Below, one piece after another: positions 18,578-28,531 of a DNA stretch of 33,120 nucleotides. This stretch comes from Candidatus Bathycorpusculum sp. (GTDB lineage Archaea; Thermoproteota; Bathyarchaeia; Bathyarchaeales; Bathycorpusculaceae). The DNA lies in assembly GCA_009781395.1 (NCBI GenBank), contig WQYG01000013.1, positions 1 to 33,120 on the forward strand. Direction: 5' to 3'. Position 1 is the first letter of the stretch. Each line of letters opens with the position of its first letter. A program made the translations under genes and the position numbers. The notes under the pieces are model-generated. The model was given only the letters and a program-made list of their open reading frames with translations. It was not told the origin of the DNA and did not search any database.

Positions 18578-19894
18578 TTATTGGTTTATCCATTCTTTGA
18601 ATTTCCAAAAAGCGTAGAGGGGTATGGTTTTTTTTGTCATTTCGTCAAGTGAGGTTAAAACGGATTTTTCGGGGTTGAATTTTTGGCAATATTGTGTTAT
18701 TGATCTGGCGTGTTTTACTGTGCCTGATTTAACTTCGATGGGTATGATGTGTTTTTCGTTGTCTTGCACAATAAAGTCAACTTCAGCTTTTGCAGAACCT
18801 TTTGCTGTCCAATAATACACACTTTTGTCTTTAGTTTTGCCATACATTATCTTTAGTTCGCATGCAACAAAGTTTTCTGCCATTGCGCCCTTGAACTCTT
18901 TGTATGTGGGTGTGTCATCAAATATGATAGACGCGGGTAAATCTGCGTGTCGTCTTAATAAACCAATGTCGGACATGTATAATTTAAAAAAAGTGTGGTC
19001 CGCATAAGAGGAAATAGGGTAATTGGGTTTTTCGATGTACTCCACTTTATAAACAAGCCCTGCTCTGATAAGCCACATCAATGCATCCTCTAAATCTTTG
19101 GCCCTCCAACTTTTTTTAACTTGACTAAATATAAACTTGTGATTTTCTTTACCCAGCTGACTGGGGATAGATTGCCAAACAGCTGAAATTTTAGGGTAAT
19201 CTTTTGTATCTGCATATTTAACAAAGTCTTGCTGATAGCCAAGAAGTATTTCATCAAGTTTTTTTTGGACTTCTTCAATACTTTTAGTGTCAAGCCAAAC
19301 CTGCACAACCTCCGGCATACCGCCAACAACGTGGAAATCTCTATACTTTTCTAACAATTCGTTTCTAAAAGTTTTCCAAACACTGTCGCTAAAAGAGCTT
19401 TTTTGTAGTTCTTTTGTTAGCATTTCATTTTGAGCAAGTAGAAACTCGTAGAAACTCATGGGATAAAGCGTTAAGAACTCTACCTTGCCGACAGGAAAAG
19501 AAGCTCCCTTTTTCATAGCAACCCCAAGCAAAGAACCTGCTGAAATAATGTGGTATTGAGGGACATCTTCATGGAAATATTTTAACGAAGTAACAGCATT
19601 GCTGCATTCTTGAATTTCATCAAAGATGATGAGTGTTTGGTGCGGTTTGATTGTTTTTCCACGAGCCAGCCCTAGATCTTTAATGATTCTTTGGGGGTCT
19701 AAATCTTGCTCAAAGAACGTTTTAATTTTAGCGTCCTTGTCAAAACGGTAATACGCAATATCGGTGTAGTGCTGTTTTGCAAAATCTTTTATCAAAAACG
19801 TTTTACCGCATTGTCTTACTCCTTGTACGACAAGGGGTTTTTTGTTGGGATTGTTTTTCCATGCTATTAAATCTTGCATCAGCATTCTTTCCAT
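18578..19894 (-). CDS. ATP-binding protein, AAA_14 + DUF4143
   Basis: VVQGVRQCGKTFLI (P-loop), LIIFDEIQEC (Walker B), GSLLGVAM..FPVGKVEFLTLYPMSFYEFL; C-terminal DUF4143 TAKGSAKAEVDFIVQ..IPIEVKSG. Confidence 0.92.
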   Translation of the reverse strand: MERMLMQDLIAWKNNPNKKPLVVQGVRQCGKTFLIKDFAKQHYTDIAYYRFDKDAKIKTFFEQDLDPQRIIKDLGLARGKTIKPHQTLIIFDEIQECSNAVTSLKYFHEDVPQYHIISAGSLLGVAMKKGASFPVGKVEFLTLYPMSFYEFLLAQNEMLTKELQKSSFSDSVWKTFRNELLEKYRDFHVVGGMPEVVQVWLDTKSIEEVQKKLDEILLGYQQDFVKYADTKDYPKISAVWQSIPSQLGKENHKFIFSQVKKSWRAKDLEDALMWLIRAGLVYKVEYIEKPNYPISSYADHTFFKLYMSDIGLLRRHADLPASIIFDDTPTYKEFKGAMAENFVACELKIMYGKTKDKSVYYWTAKGSAKAEVDFIVQDNEKHIIPIEVKSGTVKHARSITQYCQKFNPEKSVLTSLDEMTKKTIPLYAFWKFKEWINQ

Positions 19895-20273
19895 AGTGCA
19901 TTTCCCCTCCGACTACTAATGAAGCGTTAATAAAAACTTTGCCAAATCTTTAGCAAAATTACACCATAGTTTTTGAATAATTCCTGCAAAATTACACTTT
20001 ATCTACATTTGAACACAAACAACCTGTTTACCCAAGAAAATTATATGCAGGTGAAAAATTTTTGAAAAATAGAGTTAATTTTGGAAAAACAGTTTAAAAA
20101 ACACTACAAAAACAAACAACAAAACCTATGCATAACACACACATAATTATGCATATGACCCTATTTAACCATCAAACAGATTTAACGGTATTTTCAAAAA
20201 CCACCCAAATACAAAAAAAATAACACAAACTACGCATAACCCCCAAGATTTCAGGATATTAGCAGTGTAGTGG

Positions 20274-20723
20274 TTATAACTCTTTTTTTAAGTAAATCAT
20301 ATCCACAAGCTGAATACCGTTCTCAAAAATAGAATGATCATAGTTGTCTGTAAAAAAGTTCTGAACCCTATGAGAGAGACAAAAACCATTTTTCTCATAA
20401 AACCGTATAATTGAAGGCACCTCACCCGTCCCAACAATCATGGTTTTATATTTACCTTTATAAAATGCTGAAACATACCCAATGAGCTTACTACCATACC
20501 CCATACCCTGCCACTCTTTGTATGTTGCTATACTTTTAAGCTCACACGTATCAAAACCTTCACTTGTAACAACACATACACTCTTCAACACATCACCATC
20601 ATCATACAAAGCAAACAACTCCCCACGCCCAAGATATTTATCTACCATAGACTCCTGCTCATCAGCAAGCAAAAGCAAATCAATAAACCGCTTTTTACCT
20701 TCCCTTACAATCTTAACTTCCAC
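20274..20723 (-). CDS. GNAT family N-acetyltransferase
   Basis: [22 protein letters not shown] (motif A Q/RxxGxG/A) and FYEKNGF. Confidence 0.88.
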   Translation of the reverse strand: MEVKIVREGKKRFIDLLLLADEQESMVDKYLGRGELFALYDDGDVLKSVCVVTSEGFDTCELKSIATYKEWQGMGYGSKLIGYVSAFYKGKYKTMIVGTGEVPSIIRFYEKNGFCLSHRVQNFFTDNYDHSIFENGIQLVDMIYLKKEL

Positions 20724-20957
20724 GAAATAACCCCTAAACTAACACTTTATTTGCTTAAAGCTAACCACAATGCATAATTATAAACCTTAACTGCACAACC
20801 TTTAGGGTAATACAATACTCGTGCCTATTCAGTTAGAGCGATTTTGACGTAGGTAGATGTTGTTCCTGTAATAATTCTACGGTTGTGTGAAAGACCGCTT
20901 TTTCTGTTTATTTACAATCTTAACATAGAGGTAATCTTGTAAGGGCTGAAATGTTGG

Positions 20958-21566
20958 TTAGCTGGTTTCTTTTGTTAATTCTTCATAGACAAAACAATCG
21001 GTAAAGTGGTCGTTGACCATGCCTGTGGCTTGCATGAATGCGTAAATTATTGTGCTGCCGACAAAGTTCATGCCGCGTTTTTTGAGGTCTTTGCTGATTT
21101 TATCTGAAATGGGTGAGGTTGTGATGAAATCTTGTATTTTTTCAAAGTGGTTTGTGATTGGTTTGTAGTCTACGTAGCTCCATAGGTATTTATCAAGACT
21201 GTCGTGTTCTTTTTGGATGTGGAGAACTGCTTTTGCGTTGGTTATGGTGGCGTTAATTTTTAGGCGGTTTCGGATGATTCCGGGGTTTGCTAAAAGTTCT
21301 TTGATTTTATCATCGTTGTAGAGTGCGATTTTTGCGGGGTCAAAGTTGTCAAAGGCGGTGCGGTAGTTTTCGCGTTTTTTAAGTATGGTGAGCCATGATA
21401 GTCCTGCTTGTGCACCTTCTAACGTTAGCATTTCGAATAGTTTTTTATCATCGTGGACGGGTCTGCCCCATTCGTTGTCGTGGTAATCTACGTAAATTGG
21501 AATATCGCCGCACCAGCAGCATCTGGCTTTGTTATCTTTCATGTCTGTTTCCAACTCTTTCACCAT
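20958..21566 (-). CDS. tag: DNA-3-methyladenine glycosylase I
   Basis: RCCWCG..YHDNEWGRPVHDDKKLFEMLTLEGAQAGLSWLTILKKRENYR..FVGSTIIYAFMQATGMVNDHFTDCF. Confidence 0.93.
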   Translation of the reverse strand: MVKELETDMKDNKARCCWCGDIPIYVDYHDNEWGRPVHDDKKLFEMLTLEGAQAGLSWLTILKKRENYRTAFDNFDPAKIALYNDDKIKELLANPGIIRNRLKINATITNAKAVLHIQKEHDSLDKYLWSYVDYKPITNHFEKIQDFITTSPISDKISKDLKKRGMNFVGSTIIYAFMQATGMVNDHFTDCFVYEELTKETS

Positions 21567-21813
21567 ACTATCTGCCTTTAATTGTTTTTATACCCTGGCG
21601 CTATGTTTCTTATTTTTTCTTGTGCTTAGACGCATTATCTGTCATAAATTAAACTTTATTAACGTAAAGTAGGTTTGCCACAATATTTATAATTTCGGAA
21701 GAGGTTTAATAACTCCTATGTGTGGTATTCTCAGACTGGGGTTTATGGAGTTTGTGTGTTTAGTAAGTTGTATGTTTGTGGTGAGTGCTGTACGGTTACA
21801 GGTGTAATGAGAA

Positions 21814-22995
21814 ATGAAATCACAGTTTAATAAAAAAAAGTTTGTTGCTACAGTTTTATTGGTTCTTCTATGCAACTCGTTCATAGGAGTGAGTGTGGGT
21901 GCTGTTGAAACATTTGAGGATGTTGATTCAATAAAAGTTCTTAATTTTATAAGAGATATATTTCAAGTTGACATTGATAAATATGATGTAACCTTGTCAA
22001 GATTGTCAACAAGACCTCTGGATGTTGGTGTAGTAACGAGCGGATACTATAATCTTGTGTATTCTGATTCTGATAATAGTGGCGTAGGCTCAAGTGTTTT
22101 AACGGTGGGTTTTACCTTATGGGACAGCGAACTTGTTGCTTGTGATTTTCGTCGTACAAATTTTGATGATACGGTAATACATTATATTCAAAAACCAGAA
22201 AATAATTTGTGCAAGACAGCCATAGGCGTTCTACAAAGATACCAAACATACGCCAAGGATAAACAAATACCTCAAATGGTCAATCTGCTAAAAACCGCAG
22301 ACCTCACAAACGATTGCATAAAAACAAACAATAATTTACAACTCACAGTTACAGTCAGCGATCGTTCTTCTGTGCTGTGGAATGATGTTCGTGTTACTTT
22401 GAGGTGGAGTAACACGGTAAATGGTGCTGACTATAGCAGACTTACTTTAACGTTTAAAAACGGTGAATTAATAGGGTTTGGAGATGATAGGGCGTTTTAT
22501 GTTTTGGGTAGTGGTGTGGTAAAGATTTCTGAGAAGCAAGCTGTTAATATAGTGCTCGAGCAGATGGCAGGTCTTTCGTATACAGTTGATGATGAGGTAG
22601 TATCGGGTTTTAACATAATTAATGAACGCATTCAAACACAGCCTTCTGTTTATTCTCTGCCGTCGGAGAGTTTTTTGGTAAAGTATCCTATTTGGATTGT
22701 CGATTTGCCTTTAGCGGATATTTATCCTGGTACGGTTTCTTCTATTAGGGTCCTGCTTTGGGCTGATACTGGGGAGATAATTAGTGGTAAAGCTTTAGGT
22801 TCGACGACTCATCACATCTTTAGTTACGATTTAATTCATGAGGTATCACCGCTTCAAGACAGTGGTTTAAACTCTGACTCCCGCAATACGCTATTAGTGG
22901 TGTATTTTGTGGGTGTATGTTTGGCAATTATGATCTGCATAGTTATGGTTGTTGTAGTTTTTAAAAGAAGAAGCGAATCCTATATGGCCAGATGA
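21814..22995 (+). CDS. Secreted, C-terminally TM-anchored protein; paralog of the N-terminal domain of 30449-32773
   Basis: Signal peptide; NFIRDIFQVDIDKYDVTL matches VLRDFFGLDLSQYDVVF; C-terminal TM VVYFVGVCLAIMICIVMVVVVFKRR. Confidence 0.8.
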   Translation: MKSQFNKKKFVATVLLVLLCNSFIGVSVGAVETFEDVDSIKVLNFIRDIFQVDIDKYDVTLSRLSTRPLDVGVVTSGYYNLVYSDSDNSGVGSSVLTVGFTLWDSELVACDFRRTNFDDTVIHYIQKPENNLCKTAIGVLQRYQTYAKDKQIPQMVNLLKTADLTNDCIKTNNNLQLTVTVSDRSSVLWNDVRVTLRWSNTVNGADYSRLTLTFKNGELIGFGDDRAFYVLGSGVVKISEKQAVNIVLEQMAGLSYTVDDEVVSGFNIINERIQTQPSVYSLPSESFLVKYPIWIVDLPLADIYPGTVSSIRVLLWADTGEIISGKALGSTTHHIFSYDLIHEVSPLQDSGLNSDSRNTLLVVYFVGVCLAIMICIVMVVVVFKRRSESYMAR

Positions 22996-23200
22996 TGGGT
23001 ATTGGCACATTTTTCTCCATAGCAACAAGGCCTGTGATGGAAAAGTACGTAAAATGAAATCTAATTCAAGCAGTAAACAAAAATACACGTGCCAATGTCA
23101 TTTTGCCTTGCTATAAAATAGATCTCCTTTTTTTGTTTTGTTTTGGTGTGGGGGTATGTTTATATGGTTGTATCCCCTCCCCCTGTATGGGATGTTGTTT

Positions 23201-23467
23201 ATGCATGCTCATAAGCGAAGAAAAGAAGTCTCTGATCGTCTAGCTCGAATTGAGGGCCATGTTCATGGTGTTAAAAATATGGTTGAAACTGACAAACCTT
23301 GTCCTGAGATACTTTTACAACTAGTTGCCATACGAGCAGCCTTAAACAAAGTCTCTAAAATAATTCTTGAAGACCATGTAGAATCCTGTTTAAAAGAAGC
23401 TGCCACCTCAGGTGAAACCGAGCAACATTTTGAAGAACTCAAAGAAGCCCTATCAAAACTAATATAA
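23201..23467 (+). CDS. CsoR/RcnR-family metal-sensing transcriptional repressor
   Basis: RRKEVSDRLARIEGHVHGVKNMVETDKPCPEILLQLVAIRAALNKVSKIILEDHVESCL. Putative C-H-C ligand set. The ORF track's earlier 23138 start is less likely. Confidence 0.9.
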   Translation: MHAHKRRKEVSDRLARIEGHVHGVKNMVETDKPCPEILLQLVAIRAALNKVSKIILEDHVESCLKEAATSGETEQHFEELKEALSKLI

Positions 23468-23483
23468 CCTAAAAGGTCACGCT

Positions 23484-25331
23484 ATGTCCTTAAAACAATT
23501 TTTACTACTCCTCTTCACAGTTCTAGGTTTAACAGGCTGGTTAACAGCAACATTTAACCTACTACCCCCGACTGTAACGTTTTATCTTCAATTTTCCTCT
23601 GCAACTCTTGCTCTTTTAACTATTGGGTATGGCGCCCTTAAAGCGTTATACACCCGCATTTTTAGCATGGACGTTTTAGCTACCATAGCCATTTTTGCCT
23701 CCATATTTAGCGGAGAATACTTTCCCGCAACAATTGTAGCCCTCATGCTAATAGGCGGTGAAATGCTTGAAGATTATGCTCAACAAAAAAGCTCCAAAGC
23801 CATACAAAAACTAGTGGAAGAGCAACCTCAAACAGCCACCGTTCTCCGAAACGGCCAAGAAATCCAAGTTAAACCCCAAACAGTCCAAATCGGCGAAACC
23901 GTCCTAGTAAAACCTGGAGCAAAAATTCCCGTAGACGGAATCATACAAAAAGGAACCGCATACATAAACCAAGCCTCCATAACAGGCGAATCCCTTCCAA
24001 CTGAAAAAACTATAGGCACCCCTGTTTACAGCGGAACCACCGTCCAACAAGGCGCCATATACATAACCACCACAGCTGTCGGCGAGGAGAGCACCTATGG
24101 AAAAATAATCTCTATGGTAAAAGACGCCAAAGAAAAAAAAGCCCCCATAGAACGCACCGCAGACAAATACGCCAAATACTTTACCCCCCTAATCCTCCTA
24201 ATAGGCTTAACCGTTTTTGCCCTAACCCAAGACCTCCTACGCATGGCAGCCGTCTTTATCATAGCCTGCCCCTGCGCCCTAATCCTCTCCACCCCCGCCG
24301 CCATTGTAGCAAGCATTGGAAACGCAGCCAAACAAGGCATCCTCATACGAAACGGTGAAACCCTAGAAAAAACCTCAAAAATCGATACTCTAATTGTAGA
24401 CAAAACAGGAACCATAACAAAAGGCCAACTAGAAATCGCAGACATCCAAAGCTTTCACCCAAAATACACCCCAAACCAAATCCTACAATTAGCCGCCGAA
24501 ACAGAAAAATGCTCCGAACACCCCTTCGCAAAAGCCATAACAAAAACCGCCCAACAAAAAGGCCTACAAATCCCACACCCCGACAACTTTGAACACCACC
24601 CCGGCTTAGGCGTATGCATAACCAACAACAACGATGGAACACCCATCATAACCGGCAACACCCGACTAATGCAAAAATACAACGTACAAATAACCCCAAA
24701 CGCCCAAAACTATCTAACAAACCACGAAAACAAAAACACTGTCATTCTCATTGCAAAACAACAAACCCTACTTGGCGCAATAAGCCTCTCTGATCAACCC
24801 CGCGAAAACGCAAAACACACCCTAACACAACTTAAAAAAGAAAACGGCATAAAACAAATCATAATGCTAACAGGAGACAACAAACACGTCACAAACAACA
24901 TCGCCTCACTATGCGCCATTGACAAAGCCATAGCTGAACTAATGCCCGCCGACAAAGCACACAAAATACAAACCCTCAAAAACCAAGGCTCAACAGTCGC
25001 CATGATCGGCGACGGAATCAACGACGCACCCGCATTAGCCCAAGCCGACATCGGCATCGCCATGGGACTATCAGGAACAGAAATAGCCATAGAAACAGCA
25101 GACATCGTACTTGTAACCGATGACCTATCAAACCTACCCAAACTACTAAAAATCGGAAAAACAACCATGACCATAATCAAACAAAACATCACCTTCGCCC
25201 TAGCCATAAACATCATCGGCATAGCCCTATCAAGCCAAGGCCTAATAACCCCCCTAATGGCATCCATAATTCACGAAAGCAACGCACTAATAGTCATGGC
25301 CAACTCACTAAGACTCCTAAAAATAAGATAA
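23484..25331 (+). CDS. Heavy-metal translocating P1B-type ATPase
   Basis: CPC metal motif (IIACPCALILSTP), DKTGTIT, HP locus SEHPFAKAI, GDGINDAPAL, TGES. No N-terminal HMA domain. Confidence 0.94.
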   Translation: MSLKQFLLLLFTVLGLTGWLTATFNLLPPTVTFYLQFSSATLALLTIGYGALKALYTRIFSMDVLATIAIFASIFSGEYFPATIVALMLIGGEMLEDYAQQKSSKAIQKLVEEQPQTATVLRNGQEIQVKPQTVQIGETVLVKPGAKIPVDGIIQKGTAYINQASITGESLPTEKTIGTPVYSGTTVQQGAIYITTTAVGEESTYGKIISMVKDAKEKKAPIERTADKYAKYFTPLILLIGLTVFALTQDLLRMAAVFIIACPCALILSTPAAIVASIGNAAKQGILIRNGETLEKTSKIDTLIVDKTGTITKGQLEIADIQSFHPKYTPNQILQLAAETEKCSEHPFAKAITKTAQQKGLQIPHPDNFEHHPGLGVCITNNNDGTPIITGNTRLMQKYNVQITPNAQNYLTNHENKNTVILIAKQQTLLGAISLSDQPRENAKHTLTQLKKENGIKQIIMLTGDNKHVTNNIASLCAIDKAIAELMPADKAHKIQTLKNQGSTVAMIGDGINDAPALAQADIGIAMGLSGTEIAIETADIVLVTDDLSNLPKLLKIGKTTMTIIKQNITFALAINIIGIALSSQGLITPLMASIIHESNALIVMANSLRLLKIR

Positions 25332-25347
25332 AATAGAAAATTTGCCG

Positions 25348-26229
25348 CTAAACACCATGTACTGCCTTTTTACAGGCTTCGTCTATGAGCCGCAATATTT
25401 CCCTTCTAGCCTCACTAATAGTGAGGGGAAGCTCATCAGCTATGGGCAAATTGTTTTCTTTCTTTAAAACTTCAAAAAGATGCGCTATACGAGGTGAACG
25501 CAAATTTACTTTTCGAATTAACTCTGTATTTGAGAAACTTGTTTTAGGAGTACCCGCAGAAACTATTTTACCTTTGTTTAAAATGTAGAGTTTGTCTGCA
25601 AATAAGGGTACCATATCTACATCATGTGTAGCCAATAATAATGTGATTCCTTTTTCTTTGTTAAGTTGAAGCAATAAGTGTAAAATATCGCTGGTAGCAA
25701 TTGGGTCAAGACTTGAGGTGGGTTCATCCATAATGATAACTTCTGGTTCCATAGCAAGAACACCTGCTAGAGCTACTCTTTTTTTCTGGCCACCGCTAAG
25801 AAAGTGTGGGGGTTTGTCTGCATACTCGTTCATGCCAACAGTTGTAAGTGCATCTTTTACAAGCTGTTTGACACGTTCAGAAGTATAGCCTAGATTTAAA
25901 GGTCCAAATGCTACATCTTGTTTTACTGAAGAGGCAAAGAGTTGATCATTTGGGTCTTGAAAGACAAAACCCACTCTTTTTCGTAGGTTTAGAAGTGATT
26001 TAGAATCGTAGGCTAAGGGTTTGTCCTCAAAGTATATTTTGCCGGAAGTAGGTTTTAGAATGCCGTTTAAATGGTTAAGTAGAGTGGTTTTTCCTGAACC
26101 ATTTGTGCCTAAGAAAGCAATTCGTTCGCCTTGTGCAAAATTTAACGAAACCTCATCTAATGCTAATGTTCCATCTGAGTAACAATGAGATACGTTTTCC
26201 AATCTAAACATCATATTATTATAATACAA
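25348..26229 (-). CDS. cbiO: Energy-coupling factor ABC transporter ATPase (cobalt type)
   Basis: GTNGSGKTTL, FQDPNDQLFASSVKQDVAFGPLNLG, LSGGQKKRVALAGVLAMEPEVIIMDEPTSSLD; in operon with CbiQ/N/M. Confidence 0.92.
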   Translation of the reverse strand: MYYNNMMFRLENVSHCYSDGTLALDEVSLNFAQGERIAFLGTNGSGKTTLLNHLNGILKPTSGKIYFEDKPLAYDSKSLLNLRKRVGFVFQDPNDQLFASSVKQDVAFGPLNLGYTSERVKQLVKDALTTVGMNEYADKPPHFLSGGQKKRVALAGVLAMEPEVIIMDEPTSSLDPIATSDILHLLLQLNKEKGITLLLATHDVDMVPLFADKLYILNKGKIVSAGTPKTSFSNTELIRKVNLRSPRIAHLFEVLKKENNLPIADELPLTISEARREILRLIDEACKKAVHGV

Positions 26230-27043
26230 CTCCCATGTTTGTTGTTACAAGTATTAATGTAATAAGTAGGATGTCAAAGATGACTATGCCTAAGAGGGTT
26301 GTTTTTCTTGTAGAAGGAAAGTCGTCAAGTATGCGTATTTCTCCGTCGTATCCTCGTGCGTTCATAGCGGTAAGTGTTCGCTCTCCTTGATCTAGTGTTC
26401 GTATGAAAAGACTTCCGGCGAGCATAGCTAAAGAGCGAATGCTACTTAGCCAGCCTGAGCGTTTAAGTCTTAGTTTTTGGGCAAGAGTCATTGTTTTAGA
26501 GATTTCTAGAAATAAAAAGATGTAGCGGTAGATTAGCATAGACATTTCTACCATGACTTGTGGAATGTGGATGCGGCGAAGGAGAACACACAGATCTGTT
26601 ATTGATGTTGTGAGTACTAGAAAGAAAAGACATGAAAGAGCGCTTTCAACTCTAAGGAAAGTGTTTATGCTCATAGAAATTCCGCTTTTAAATATTGTCC
26701 ATGTGGTCCAGGGTAGTGGGATTTCTATTAGAGGTGTTCCTGAGCCAAAGAGTAAAGCTAGTACAATACAGCTAAGTATGAGCATAAAGGTTGGGTAGGC
26801 AAACAGGTCAAGGTAAAGATGTGTTTTAACTTTAGCAAGACCTAAGGTTAAACTTGTACAGATTATAAATACTACAATGGGTACAATAAAGGACACTACG
26901 CCTGGCACATCAAAGGTTGATGCAGAAACACTTATTAAAAGTGCTGAGAGTGCAAAAAAAGTTTTAGTTATTGGACTATTTTTTGCTAATGCGTTGGTAT
27001 AGGCCGATTTGTCTACTTCAGCGTAGAGGTCTGAATGGCTCAA
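26219..27043 (-). CDS. cbiQ: ECF transporter transmembrane (T) component
   Basis: Multi-TM; RLKRSGWLSSIRSLAMLAGSLFIRTLDQGERTLTAMNARGYDGEI (coupling helix region, ERxxxAMxARGY). Confidence 0.92.
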   Translation of the reverse strand: MSHSDLYAEVDKSAYTNALAKNSPITKTFFALSALLISVSASTFDVPGVVSFIVPIVVFIICTSLTLGLAKVKTHLYLDLFAYPTFMLILSCIVLALLFGSGTPLIEIPLPWTTWTIFKSGISMSINTFLRVESALSCLFFLVLTTSITDLCVLLRRIHIPQVMVEMSMLIYRYIFLFLEISKTMTLAQKLRLKRSGWLSSIRSLAMLAGSLFIRTLDQGERTLTAMNARGYDGEIRILDDFPSTRKTTLLGIVIFDILLITLILVTTNMGVVL

Positions 27044-27204
27044 TAGGTTTTTCTCCCATCTTTAGCACTTATGTTCATTGTTTTATTTTTGATTTTGACT
27101 AATTGGTTGAACATATTTCTTTCCTTCTTTTGTGCTGTATCTCTACTTGTGTATGGGCATTTGAATGTGATTAAAAAAGAGAGTAGGGGGATATGTTTTT
27201 GTTG

Positions 27205-27744
27205 TTATTGTTGTAGTGGTTGTTTTGTTTTGTCTTCGGGGTTTGTTCTCATATATCCCACAAAGTAGGCAAGTATTGAGGCTCCGATGGCTACTTGTGC
27301 TGAGAAAAGTAGTATCTCACCTGTTTCATCTGGTTCATACCCTAGTGGATCAATCCATGGAGTGTAGCCGCCTGCTGTGATTTCGTCTGGACCTTGACCG
27401 TCTGTTCCGCTGAAATCTGCATCTGGGTGAATCATAAAGGGCATTATAAAGAGAGTTAGCACCAGTCCTATGACTGCTATGTATAGGTATTTCATTTTGA
27501 TTTTTTGTTTTGGAATGATTGCGTTATCTGTAGTGCGGATTTTTTTTAATCCTTTTTTGGTTCCAATGAAGTGTCCTATAGTTGCAGCCATTATTCCTGC
27601 TTGAACTGAGAACAGTAGTGTTATGGTTTCATCTGGAAGCGAAATAACTGCTTCAGATAAGGGTGTATACCCTAAACCTATTATGTATGCAAATAGTGCT
27701 ATAGGTGTCACTATGGCCAATGCTATATAGTATTTATACTCCAT
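27205..27744 (-). CDS. cbiN: CbiN-like ECF cobalt transporter component, apparently tandemly duplicated
   Basis: C-half DADFSGTDGQGPDEITAGGYTPWIDPLGYEPDETGEILLFSAQVAIGASILAYFVGY is CbiN. N-half YTPLSEAVISLPDETITLLFSVQAGIMAATIGHFIGTKKG is a second, degenerate copy. Confidence 0.85.
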   Translation of the reverse strand: MEYKYYIALAIVTPIALFAYIIGLGYTPLSEAVISLPDETITLLFSVQAGIMAATIGHFIGTKKGLKKIRTTDNAIIPKQKIKMKYLYIAVIGLVLTLFIMPFMIHPDADFSGTDGQGPDEITAGGYTPWIDPLGYEPDETGEILLFSAQVAIGASILAYFVGYMRTNPEDKTKQPLQQ

Positions 27745-28443
27745 TTATGTTTTCACCTCTTTTTTTATGTTTGTAGTGGTGGGAATTTTTAGTATTCCTA
27801 GTTTTTGTAGGATACTGCCTTTGTATTTTGACAGGAGGCTAAATAGTAGAACAGCGAAGAACCCTTCGGCTATGGCTAATGGGATTTGTGTGAAAGCATA
27901 TATGCCTAAGAATGTTGAAAATGCTGTAAAGACACTTCCATTATCTGGGAATGCCAGGCCTAGTTGGAATGCTGTTATGACATATGTCATTAAGTCGGCT
28001 ATGGCTGTTGCGGCAAAAACGCCTATCATTGGCATAATTCCTGCCTTTTTAGATATTTTCCATATGGCAAAACCTATTGCAGGTCCGGCAATGCCCATGG
28101 AGAAAATGTTAGCTCCAAGAGTTGTTATGCCTCCGTGAGCTAGCAATAAGGCTTGAAATACCAGAACTATTACTGAAATGGCACCTGTTATTGAAGGTCC
28201 AAAAAGTATAGCTGAAAATCCCGTGCCTGTTGGATGCGAGCTGCTTCCAGCTACTAATGACGGTAGTTTGAGTGCAGAGATTACAAAGACAAATGCGCCA
28301 ACTATCGCCAAAAGCGGTTTTATTTCAGGCATTTTTTTTGTTAATTTAGTAACTTTATAGATGCCATAGATCACTATTGGTATTGATATTAGCCACCATA
28401 TTTGCCACCATGGTGATGGTAGGAAACCTTCCATTATATGCAT
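27745..28443 (-). CDS. cbiM: ECF transporter S component for cobalt (CbiM)
   Basis: MHIMEGFLPSPWWQIWW; SSHPTGTGFSAILFGPSITG; ALLLAHGGITTLGANIFSMGIAGP. ATG at 28443 gives the N-terminal Met-His needed for metal binding; the track's 28479 start would add 12 residues. Confidence 0.94.
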   Translation of the reverse strand: MHIMEGFLPSPWWQIWWLISIPIVIYGIYKVTKLTKKMPEIKPLLAIVGAFVFVISALKLPSLVAGSSSHPTGTGFSAILFGPSITGAISVIVLVFQALLLAHGGITTLGANIFSMGIAGPAIGFAIWKISKKAGIMPMIGVFAATAIADLMTYVITAFQLGLAFPDNGSVFTAFSTFLGIYAFTQIPLAIAEGFFAVLLFSLLSKYKGSILQKLGILKIPTTTNIKKEVKT

Positions 28444-28463
28444 ATCTTTCTTGTTCTCCTTGC

Positions 28464-28478
28464 TGGATAGTTTATCCA
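28464..28478. promoter_or_regulatory. Candidate operator between cbiM and the divergent regulator gene
   Basis: Perfect inverted repeat TGGATA-gtt-TATCCA, 20 nt upstream of the cbiM ATG. Confidence 0.4.
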
Positions 28479-28531
28479 ATAGGCATATAAGTGTTTGTTT
28501 AACATTAGTTAACTACTGGTTGAATAGAAAT

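Noticed and set aside
24095-25267. Antisense ORFs across the P-type ATPase
   Set aside because: Shadow frames of a clear conserved gene; no domain-like sequence.
27071-27268. 65-aa ORF between cbiQ and cbiN
   Set aside because: Opposite strand inside the cbi operon gap and overlapping cbiN; low-complexity hydrophobic translation.
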